Source of the DNA: CALNYS01 sp964639935
Lineage (GTDB): Bacteria > Planctomycetota > Phycisphaerae > Phycisphaerales > UBA1924
Reading direction: 5' to 3'
Assembly (NCBI GenBank): GCA_964639935.1
Contig: CAZXGT010000003.1
Coordinates: 5,604 to 69,603, forward strand
DNA length: 64,000 nt
Shown: one piece after another, positions 26,523-33,418 of the stretch
Layout of the letters: each line of letters begins with the position of its first letter
Numbering within the stretch: the stretch's first letter is position 1
Program-made: the position numbers and the translations under genes
The notes under the pieces: generated by a model
The model's database searches: none
The model's input: the letters and a program-made list of their open reading frames with translations, nothing else
What the model was told of the DNA's origin: nothing

Positions 26523-28721
26523 TTACTTTATGAACAGCAGCTCGCGGTAGGTCGGGATGGGCCAGAGATCGTCGGCCACCCGATGCTCGAGTTCGTCGGC
26601 GAGATCGCGAGCCTCGTTCATTGCGGGGATCACGGTGTCGCGGATGTGCGTCGTTCGCTTGGCGAGATCCGACGGCCGCTTTGCGCCGATGGCCTCGTCG
26701 AGCGCGTTGACCGCGCGGCGGAACCTGCTGGCGAGCGACACGAAGCTCTCGAGCTCGGCGCGAATCTCCCCGGCGTCGATGTCGACGCTCTCGGTCGAGC
26801 CGACGGACTCTGAAAGCTCTGAGAGGTGCCGAAACGCCGCCGGGAGGATCAGTCGCCGGCACATGGAAACCAGCGTCTTCGCCTCGATGTCGAGCGTCAT
26901 CACGTACTGCTCGGAGAAAATCTCATGTCGGGCCATGAGCTCGTTCTTCGAGAGCACCTTGTGCTTCGTGAAGACCTGGACATTCTCTTTCCGCTTCATC
27001 GCCGTGAGCGCTTCGGGGGTGTCCTTGAGATTCGGGAGACCGCGTCGCTCGGCTTCTTCGATCCACTCCTGCGAGTAGTTGTCGCCGTCGAAGAGAACCG
27101 ATTTGTGGTCGTTGATGATCTTCTTGAGGAGCGACTGCGTCGCGCTCTTGATCTTCGCCGGCGTCGGCTTGGCGCCGAGGCTCTTTTCGAGTTCGTCGGC
27201 GACGTACGCGAGAGAGTCGGCGACGATCGTGTTCAGAACCGTGTTGGGCCAAGCGACGTTGGTCTCTGAGCCGACCGCGCGGAGCTCGAGCTTGTTGCCC
27301 GTGAAGGCGAACGGCGATGTGCGATTCCGATCCCCGGCGTGTCTTGGAATCTGCGGAAGCGTGCGAGCCCCGAGGTCGAGGTTCGCTCGTTTTTTCGTCG
27401 AGCCCGGCGCCCCGCCGCCCGCGATCTGGTTCAGCACGTCGCTGAGCATCTCACCGAGATAGATCGAGATGATGGCGGGGGGGGCTTCGTTGGCCCCGAG
27501 CCGGTGATCGTTCCCTGCGCTCGCGATGGAGCTGCGAATCAGATCCCCGTGCAGGTGCGTCGCGCGAATGACGGCCGCGAGAAACGTCAGGAAGGTCATG
27601 TTCGAGTGCGCCTCGTCGCGCGGGTCGAGGAGGTTCATCCCCGTGTCCGTCGCCATCGACCAGTTGTTGTGCTTCCCGGAGCCGTTGATCTCGGCGAACG
27701 GCTTCTCGTGAAGCAGCGCACGAAGTCCAAAGTTCGGGGCGAGACGCTCGATCTTCTCCATCGTGAGCATCTGGTGATCAGAGGAAACATTGGCCGTCTC
27801 AAACGTCGCCGCGACCTCGTACTGTCCCGGAGCGACCTCGTTGTGCCGAGTCTTGATCGGTACGCCCTGTGTGTAGAGCTCGCGTTCGAACTCGGCCATG
27901 AACGCCAGAACGCGCGACGGGATCGAGCCGAAGTAGTGATCCTCGAGCTGCTGATCTTTCGGCGGCGCGGCGCCGAGGAGCGTGCGTCCGCACAGCATGA
28001 GGTCGGGACGCTCAAAGTAGAATCGCTCGTCGACGAGAAAGTACTCCTGCTCGCAGCCGAGTGTCGTCGAGACGCGGCTGATCCCATCGGATTCACGGAG
28101 GAGACCGAGCACACGAAGCGCTTGCGCCGAAAGCGCGTCCATCGAGCGCAGCAGGGGGGTCTTCATATCCAGCGCTTCGCCGGTCCACGAAACGAAGACT
28201 GTCGGGATGCAGAGCGTCGCGTTGGTCGATTCGCGATGGATGAAGATCGTGCTCGTCGCGTCCCACGCGGTGTAGCCGCGGGCCTCGAAGGTGGCGCGAA
28301 CGCCGCCAGACGGAAAACTCGACGCGTCGGGTTCGCCCTGAACAAGCTGGTCGCCCGAGAGCTCGGAAACGACCCCGCCCTCTCCGTCCGGCTCGATGAA
28401 GGCGTCGTGCTTCTCGGCCGTAAGACCGGTCAGAGGCTGAAACCAGTGGGTGTAGTGCGTGGCGCCGCGCTCAACGGCCCATTCCTTGACCGCGTTCGCC
28501 ACGGCGTCGGCGACCGTCGGGTCGAGCGGCTCGCCGAACTGGATCGTGCGCATCACCGCCTTGAAGACGCTCTTGGGCAGCGACTCGCGCATCGTGTGGA
28601 TACTGAAGACATCTTCGGCGAAGACGCTCTTGGGCCGCGCTTCCCGAGGCATATGCCTGATCGCGCTATGCCAGCGGTGCATGTCGGCGACAGCGTCCTG
28701 ACGAATCGTCGAAAGGCTCAT
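26523..28721 (-). CDS. glnN: Glutamine synthetase type III
   Basis: 732 residues, the length of GSIII (about 700-730) rather than GSI (about 470). GS makes glutamine from glutamate, ammonia and ATP. Visible landmarks: the N-terminal PREARPKSVFAEDVFS, the acidic metal-site patch TTLGCEQEYFLVDE, HNEVAPGQYEVA, the catalytic-loop region EINGSGKHNNWS, and NRTSPFAFTGNKLELRAVGS, followed by the GSIII-specific C-terminal helical region. The ATG has AAGGA 11 nt upstream. It is transcribed alone; a palindrome in the leader (28769-28788) may allow regulation, for example by nitrogen status. Confidence 0.96.
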   Translation of the reverse strand: MSLSTIRQDAVADMHRWHSAIRHMPREARPKSVFAEDVFSIHTMRESLPKSVFKAVMRTIQFGEPLDPTVADAVANAVKEWAVERGATHYTHWFQPLTGLTAEKHDAFIEPDGEGGVVSELSGDQLVQGEPDASSFPSGGVRATFEARGYTAWDATSTIFIHRESTNATLCIPTVFVSWTGEALDMKTPLLRSMDALSAQALRVLGLLRESDGISRVSTTLGCEQEYFLVDERFYFERPDLMLCGRTLLGAAPPKDQQLEDHYFGSIPSRVLAFMAEFERELYTQGVPIKTRHNEVAPGQYEVAATFETANVSSDHQMLTMEKIERLAPNFGLRALLHEKPFAEINGSGKHNNWSMATDTGMNLLDPRDEAHSNMTFLTFLAAVIRATHLHGDLIRSSIASAGNDHRLGANEAPPAIISIYLGEMLSDVLNQIAGGGAPGSTKKRANLDLGARTLPQIPRHAGDRNRTSPFAFTGNKLELRAVGSETNVAWPNTVLNTIVADSLAYVADELEKSLGAKPTPAKIKSATQSLLKKIINDHKSVLFDGDNYSQEWIEEAERRGLPNLKDTPEALTAMKRKENVQVFTKHKVLSKNELMARHEIFSEQYVMTLDIEAKTLVSMCRRLILPAAFRHLSELSESVGSTESVDIDAGEIRAELESFVSLASRFRRAVNALDEAIGAKRPSDLAKRTTHIRDTVIPAMNEARDLADELEHRVADDLWPIPTYRELLFIK

Positions 28722-28768
28722 CGTGTTGAGGTCCTTGATATCAAAGGAAAGTTGCGACTGGCGAGATG

Positions 28769-28805
28769 AGAAACGATTGATCGTTTCTGGGAAAAAGAGA
28801 GTGTA
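28769..28805 (-). promoter_or_regulatory. glnN promoter -10 and perfect leader palindrome
   Basis: Positions 28769-28777 are the exact reverse complement of 28780-28788 (arms AGAAACGAT/ATCGTTTCT, 2-nt spacer). On the minus strand a TACACT -10 element lies at 28800-28805 with a weak CTGCAG -35 at 17 nt, so the palindrome falls about 5 to 24 nt after the predicted transcript start and about 48 nt before the glnN ATG. This is a typical place for a repressor operator or a 5' leader hairpin. No T-run follows it, so it is not a clear terminator. Confidence 0.5.
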
Positions 28806-28868
28806 GGCGCCTCGCTCGATCTCTGCAGCCTCCGCGTGCGGGCGATCCGGGCCGCCGCGAAGAGCGGC

Positions 28869-29663
28869 TCAGTCGTAGTCGTACAGCACGTTGCCCGTCG
28901 CCGCCCCGAACCAGCCGAGCCCCGCTTCCCCGGAATGGCCCTCCGAGTACCACCCGGGAACTGTCCGCGTCATCCGTTCGCTCGAAACGTGCCCATCGAG
29001 CCACGCCACCGAAGTCTCTCCGGCGTGGCGAAAGTGCGTCGATGGATCCGGCGAATAGCCAGGCGCGTCCGGCCAGACCGCGGGCTCAGCGAAGCTGTAC
29101 TCGATAATCGCGTCGGTCAGCAGCGCGGCGTCCGTGAAGCCCACGGTCCGGGTCGGGTCGCGGAATCGTGTCGATCGTGAGCCTGTCTCATCGGACGCCA
29201 CGCGCCACCGCCCGGCGGCGTCCCGCGTCCGCACCACGCCCACGAACGCGTTGTTGTAGCCGTACCCGCCACAGCCGGTCTCGAACCCGACCCCGCGCGC
29301 GCGCAGCTCCCGCGCGATCGGGGCGAAGGTCGGGCACTCGCGCATCGCGCCGCTCACCGCCTCGGACTCGAGGTAGTCCGTGAGTGCGCCGCCTTTCGGC
29401 TCAAACGCTTCACTGGGCGAGTCACGCTCACCGTGCCAGCGGTGCAGGTTCCGAAGAATGTTCCGCGCGCCGGGCGGGTAGCGGTCGTCGTGGTCCTTCG
29501 CATGCTGCATCGCCGCAAGCTGAAGCTGGCGGATGTTCGACATGCAGACCGCGGCCCTCCCGGCTTCGCGGACGCCCCCGAGCGCCGGCGCCATCAGCGC
29601 GATCAGCAGGCCGATCACGCTGACAGTCGCCAGCAGCTCGATCAGCGTAAAGCCACGTCTCAC
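28869..29663 (-). CDS. Prepilin-like protein with H-X9-DG C-terminal motif (third gene of riboswitch operon)
   Basis: 264 residues from GTG 29663, preceded by GGGGAGG and overlapping the upstream stop as GTGA; an ATG at 29678 is less favourable. The type IV prepilin leader is RRGFTLIELL with Gly at -1 and Glu at +5, then a hydrophobic helix. The globular part contains YPPGARNI and ends with HAGETSVAWLDGH, which fits the H-X9-DG pattern of planctomycete DUF1559-type pseudopilins exactly. After leader cleavage it would be part of a pseudopilus or surface filament. It is coupled to a secreted dockerin-type protein and lies downstream of a cobalamin riboswitch, a setting I do not know for this family. 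Confidence 0.82.
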   Translation of the reverse strand: MRRGFTLIELLATVSVIGLLIALMAPALGGVREAGRAAVCMSNIRQLQLAAMQHAKDHDDRYPPGARNILRNLHRWHGERDSPSEAFEPKGGALTDYLESEAVSGAMRECPTFAPIARELRARGVGFETGCGGYGYNNAFVGVVRTRDAAGRWRVASDETGSRSTRFRDPTRTVGFTDAALLTDAIIEYSFAEPAVWPDAPGYSPDPSTHFRHAGETSVAWLDGHVSSERMTRTVPGWYSEGHSGEAGLGWFGAATGNVLYDYD

Positions 29664-30736
29664 GGCGCCCCTCCCCATGACGCGACCAGGGCCGCCAGAT
29701 CCGCGGCGCCGATCGTCCCGTCGGCGTTGAGATCCTTTCGGATATCGATCCCGCCCCAAGCCGAGAGAAGAGCCGCAAGATCCGCGGGCCCGACGAGGTC
29801 GTCGCCGTCAAAGTCGCCGAGCGCGCGGACGTCGGCGACGCCGTCGATCTCGGTTGAGAGCTCGCCGAGCGGTCCGAGGAGCGCATCGACACCGGTCCGG
29901 ATGCGGATGAAGTCGAAGCCCGGAAGATCCGCCGGCTCGCCTGTCTGCGGGTTAACCGCCCACGCGATGTCGAACGCGTCTCCCCCGGGCGCCCCCGCAT
30001 CGATGCCCACCGTCAGCGGATCGTCGGGATACGTGTAGAAGGAGCCGGCGTCTATCCCCGCCAGGTCCTCTGGATCGTCGAGCCCGCCCTCGCCCGGCGC
30101 TCCCGCGGCCCCGGAGAGATCGCCAACCGGCAGCACCGGCGAGAGATCCGCGTACCCCCAGTGACTCTCGGCGGGCTCGCCTGGGTTCAGGAGGAAAAAG
30201 GGAGGCGGAGGAACGAACTCACCCGGCAGCTCGTAACCGCTCGTCTCGACCCCTCCCGGCCAGCTCTTCGTCCGGAACGCCTCGACGGGCGCTTCAGGCA
30301 ACGACGACCCGCGGATGACGTACCACGGGTCGTCAGCCAGGCCGTTCCCGTTGACGTCGAGGGCGATTTCGATCACGCCCGCCTCGGCCCAGCGGCGCGA
30401 CGGATCGGTCCCGGCGCAGCCGTTCACGCAGGCCCAGAAGCCGTTTCCGAAGACGACCGCGTCGAGCCCCATCGGGTTTCGGGGATCGTCGAGCACCGTC
30501 TGGTCGAATGCGAGCAGGATCTCGCCGCCGAAGCCGCCGAGCGTCACGACGCCGCTCGCGGCCCCGTCGACCGGTCCGACGCCCGAGGGCGGACCGAGCG
30601 CCGCCGAAGGATCGGTGAACGCCGGGTCGCCGACGCTCAGGCCCGGCGCGGGAGAGTACGAGACGACCCGGTCCGCGAAGTCGCCAGCGAACGCTGGAGC
30701 CGCCGCCAGGAGCAAGCACGCGGACTCAAGTCGCAC
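29660..30736 (-). CDS. Secreted surface protein (GGFGG type) with C-terminal dockerin-like repeats
   Basis: 358 residues from GTG 30736 (GGAGG 9 nt upstream; overlaps the propeller gene by 11 nt). A signal peptide (LLLAAAPAFAG) is followed by a beta-rich domain with VVTLGGFGGEILLAFDQ, VFGNGFWACVNGC and IEIALDVNGNGLADDPWYV. From memory, this G-G-F-G-G / NGNGLxDD pattern matches a Bacteroidetes cell-surface family often placed with B12-regulated propellers; a search is needed. Two dockerin-like Ca loops close the protein: DFDGDDLVGPADLAALLSAW and DLNADGTIGAADLAALVASW. Two Cys four residues apart may form a disulfide. No cohesin is in the window. Confidence 0.8.
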   Translation of the reverse strand: MRLESACLLLAAAPAFAGDFADRVVSYSPAPGLSVGDPAFTDPSAALGPPSGVGPVDGAASGVVTLGGFGGEILLAFDQTVLDDPRNPMGLDAVVFGNGFWACVNGCAGTDPSRRWAEAGVIEIALDVNGNGLADDPWYVIRGSSLPEAPVEAFRTKSWPGGVETSGYELPGEFVPPPPFFLLNPGEPAESHWGYADLSPVLPVGDLSGAAGAPGEGGLDDPEDLAGIDAGSFYTYPDDPLTVGIDAGAPGGDAFDIAWAVNPQTGEPADLPGFDFIRIRTGVDALLGPLGELSTEIDGVADVRALGDFDGDDLVGPADLAALLSAWGGIDIRKDLNADGTIGAADLAALVASWGGAP

Positions 30737-31724
30737 GGCGACGCCTCCACGCGAAGAGAGCGATCGGCGCAAGCGCAAAGGCGCTCGGCGCAGGGACGCT
30801 GTAGGCGTACCAATCGCTCCCGTTCTGGATGATGAGTTCGCCGGTGACCGTGTTGGCGAAGGCGGAATAGAACGCGTCGCCCGTGCCGAGCGGGTCGTAC
30901 CCCGCGAGAAGCCCCGTCTGGAGGTCAAGCACGCCGACGTATCCGACATCGCCCGCCAGCGAATCGCCTCCGCCGATGATGAGGTTGCCAAACCCGTCGA
31001 AGCTCAGTGGCGATCCCGAGAGCACCTCTGCGACGAACTCGCCGCCGCTGGTGAAGTCCGCGGGCCCCATCGCCAGTTCCGCCTCGGTGAAGCGACGGAT
31101 TTCGCCCGTCACGGTCCCGCCGGGCTCGAGATCGAAGCCGTTGGCCGTGTACAGAGCCCCGTCCGCGTCGAACGCGACGCCCGCGCTCGCGCCGCCGATA
31201 TTCGTCACAAGCGCGTTCGTGTCGCCCGTGAGAACGTCGATCTCCGTGACGCCGCCCGCGTTGGAAACAACAAGCGAACCATCGCTCCGCCATGCGGCGC
31301 CGAAATGGTCGACCTCGAACACGCTCGCGCTCCCCGATGTGATCAGACCCGGCGTAACGGAGTCCAGCGACGCCGCGTCGAAGACAACGATCGGCCGTCC
31401 GAACCCGGCGCCGAACGCCACGCGTTGCCCGTCCGGACTCACCGATAGAAACGCTGGATCCGACCCGCTCGTCACGGCCGCGTCGATCGTCGCGGCGAGC
31501 GCGAAGTCCCCGGAGCCCACGGACGTCTCCACGAACACGTTGGTTCCCGTCGCGGCGATCAACCGGCCGTCGGCAAGGGCCGCGCCGGCCACGCCGAAGG
31601 AGCCCGCCGCGATCGTCGGCGCCTCAAACGCCCTGATCGGTCCGCCGTATGGATCGAATCCCGCCTCGGCGTGCCCGGCGAGGGCGCCGGCGCACGCGAT
31701 GCACGTCGCAACAACTCGTTGCAT
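30726..31724 (-). CDS. Secreted beta-propeller protein with PEP-CTERM-like anchor (first gene of riboswitch operon)
   Basis: 332 residues from ATG 31724. A signal peptide (about 1-22) is followed by a series of four-strand blades with SPDGQRVAFG, RSDGSLVVSN, DADGALYTAN and DGFGNLIIGG turns, as in YVTN/NHL/SMP-30-type propellers. The C-terminus SVPAPSAFALAPIALFAWRRRR has the sorting-signal layout of PEP-CTERM (Pro-rich motif, hydrophobic helix, Arg cluster), with PAP in place of PEP. The protein is therefore probably exported, sorted and surface or outer-membrane associated. It is the first gene after the cobalamin riboswitch, which suggests a corrinoid-binding role like BtuG; no cobalamin ligand can be seen directly. 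Confidence 0.8.
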   Translation of the reverse strand: MQRVVATCIACAGALAGHAEAGFDPYGGPIRAFEAPTIAAGSFGVAGAALADGRLIAATGTNVFVETSVGSGDFALAATIDAAVTSGSDPAFLSVSPDGQRVAFGAGFGRPIVVFDAASLDSVTPGLITSGSASVFEVDHFGAAWRSDGSLVVSNAGGVTEIDVLTGDTNALVTNIGGASAGVAFDADGALYTANGFDLEPGGTVTGEIRRFTEAELAMGPADFTSGGEFVAEVLSGSPLSFDGFGNLIIGGGDSLAGDVGYVGVLDLQTGLLAGYDPLGTGDAFYSAFANTVTGELIIQNGSDWYAYSVPAPSAFALAPIALFAWRRRRAT

Positions 31725-31746
31725 AACTCACGTCTCTTCCCGTTTG

Positions 31747-31809
31747 CGTCCCGATTCGCGCGGGACGGCCTCCGACCTGTTCATGCCCACCGCGTGGGGG
31801 AGCAGGCCG
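31747..31809 (-). promoter_or_regulatory. Structured expression platform between riboswitch aptamer and start codon
   Basis: In the minus-strand RNA, 31804-31809 pairs with 31766-31771 (CGGCCT/AGGCCG), enclosing a CCCAC/GTGGG hairpin. Next comes a 7-bp hairpin, 31761-31767 with 31747-31753, which shares two bases with the first stem, so the two are partly exclusive. The second ends 22 nt before the ATG at 31724. No U-run follows any stem, so control is more likely at translation than by termination. Folding by eye only. Confidence 0.45.
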
Positions 31810-31892
31810 GAACCGGGTCGCGGGAGGCGCGCGCACGGCGAAGTCGGCCCGACCCCTGTGGACCGCGAGGGGCGGCTGAGCGGGCGACGAAT

Positions 31893-32078
31893 CACCCGGT
31901 CAAAGGCAGGTCTTCCGGCTTCGGGCTCTTCGGCTCGCCCGGCCTTCCCAGCGGTTCTCACGTGGGGCGTGAGACGCCAGTGGCAGTTGGGCGAGCGTCG
32001 CGTCCCGTCACGGCGGCGCGTCCGCAGCGGATTCTCACCGCTTTCCCTCTTCGCCCGCGGCAAGCCGCGGGACCGATG
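31893..32078 (-). promoter_or_regulatory. Cobalamin (B12) riboswitch aptamer
   Basis: All core elements occur in order on the minus strand. P1 5' side is CATCGGTC (32078-32071). GGGAAAGCGGTGAGAATCC and its GC stem partner are at 32047-32027. GCCACTG is at 31984-31978, GGGAAGGCC at 31949-31941, and the B12 box AAGCCGGAAGACCTGCC at 31921-31905. P1 3' side is GACCGGGTG (31901-31893), pairing with the 5' side apart from one bulged G. The family binds adenosyl-, methyl- or hydroxocobalamin and usually turns expression off. It is in the 405-nt gap between ald and the beta-propeller gene, both on the same strand, and is 168 nt before the propeller start. Confidence 0.95.
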
Positions 32079-32086
32079 ACTCTGGG

Positions 32087-32115
32087 ACTCTACTCAGGAT
32101 CACGCCCGCTCGCAA
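32087..32115 (-). promoter_or_regulatory. Promoter for the riboswitch operon
   Basis: On the minus strand TTGCGA (32115-32110) and TAGAGT (32092-32087) are separated by 17 nt. The expected start near 32080 falls 2 nt before the 5' strand of riboswitch P1, which is a strong positional fit. It lies just after the ald stop, so the operon need not depend on ald transcription. Confidence 0.6.
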
Positions 32116-32129
32116 CGCCCGGCGGCGAG

Positions 32130-33263
32130 CTACGCCACCGCGGGGTCTTCCCAAGGCGCCGGCTCCCAATCGAGCCCGTGCGCCTGAGCCACCTCTTCCG
32201 TGTAGAGCCGGCCGCCGGCCATGTTGATTGCCGGAGCGAACCAGCGGTCCTTCGCGGCGAGGTTCATCGCGCCCGTGTTGGCGATCTTGATCACCCACGG
32301 AACCGTCGCATTCGTCAGCGCCTGCGTGCTCGTGCGACCAACTGCCCCCGGCATGTTCGCCACGCAGTAGTGAACGACCTCGTCGATAATGTACGTGGGG
32401 CTCCCGTGGGTCGTCGGGCGCGTCGTCTCGCAGCACCCGCCCTGGTCCACGGCTACGTCCACGATCACCGCCCCGGATTTCATCCGCTTGAGATCCTCGC
32501 GCTTGATCAGGCTCGGCGCCTTCGCGTTCGGAACAAGCACCGCGCCGATCACCAAATCCGCCGCTTCCAGTTCCCGGCGGATCGCGTGCACGTCCGAATA
32601 GAGCACGGTCACGTTCGCGGGCATGATGTCCGCGAGGTGGCGCAGGCGCTCGAGGTTCACGTCCAATATCGAGACGTCGGCGCCGAGACCCGCCGCCATC
32701 TTCGCGGCGTTTGCGCCGACCACGCCGCCGCCAAGAATCACCACCTTCCCGCGATCCACTCCGGGCACGCCCCCGAGGAGAATGCCGCGGCCCTCCTGCG
32801 GGCGCTCGAGGTACTTCGCGCCCTGCTGGATGCTCAGCTTCCCGGCGACCTCGCTCATGGGCGTGAGCAGCGGCAGCGTCACGCCCCCGTTGAAGCCCGG
32901 CGCCTCAACCGATTCGTACACGCACGCGATGATCCCACGCTTCAGGCAGCCCTCGGTCAGCTCGCGACTCGCGGCGAAATGGAAGTACGTGAAGACCTGC
33001 TGCCCCTCGCGCATCAGCGGGATCTCGCTTGGTTGCGGCTCCTTCACCTTCACCACAAGGTCCGCCCGCGACCACACGTCATCCGATGAAACGATCTCGG
33101 CGCCCTGTTCGGCGTATCGCTCGTCCGCGAACCCGGAGCCGTCGCCCGCGCCCCGTTCGATGATCACGCTGTGCCCGTCGCGTCTGAGCAGCTCAACCCC
33201 GACGGGCAGCAATCCCACCCGATACTCATCCGCCTTCACTTCCTTCGGCACACCTACGATCAT
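32130..33263 (-). CDS. ald: Alanine dehydrogenase
   Basis: 377 residues from ATG 33263 (GAGGAG 10 nt upstream). Ald interconverts L-alanine and pyruvate plus ammonia with NAD. Landmarks: the N-terminus MIVGVPKEVKADEYRVGL, VKVKEPQPSE with the substrate-binding Lys, the His in YFHFAAS, the NAD Rossmann motif VVILGGGVVGANAA, MKSGAVIVDVAVDQGG with the catalytic Asp, and NMPGAVGRTSTQALTN. Length is typical (about 370). It may support nitrogen balance together with glnN a few kb away. An in-frame upstream extension to 33398 lacks the family N-terminus. Confidence 0.96.
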   Translation of the reverse strand: MIVGVPKEVKADEYRVGLLPVGVELLRRDGHSVIIERGAGDGSGFADERYAEQGAEIVSSDDVWSRADLVVKVKEPQPSEIPLMREGQQVFTYFHFAASRELTEGCLKRGIIACVYESVEAPGFNGGVTLPLLTPMSEVAGKLSIQQGAKYLERPQEGRGILLGGVPGVDRGKVVILGGGVVGANAAKMAAGLGADVSILDVNLERLRHLADIMPANVTVLYSDVHAIRRELEAADLVIGAVLVPNAKAPSLIKREDLKRMKSGAVIVDVAVDQGGCCETTRPTTHGSPTYIIDEVVHYCVANMPGAVGRTSTQALTNATVPWVIKIANTGAMNLAAKDRWFAPAINMAGGRLYTEEVAQAHGLDWEPAPWEDPAVA

Positions 33264-33418
33264 CTCGAGCGCTCCTCTAGAAACTCGGGGCCCGATCTCT
33301 TCCGGAACCCGGACCGAGGAGTGTACGTCGAAGTTCCCGGGACGTGCTGGTACGCTTCCCGCTCCGCCGCAAAGCCGCGACGGCAGACGTTCAACCATCC
33401 CATTCGCCCGGAGGCGAC

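Noticed and set aside
27339..28769. Open frame of 476 codons on the plus strand opposite glnN
   Set aside because: Arg-rich shadow of a highly conserved enzyme gene.
31671..33089. Open frame of 472 codons on the plus strand across the riboswitch and ald
   Set aside because: It crosses the structured B12 aptamer and the antisense of ald; no domain signal.
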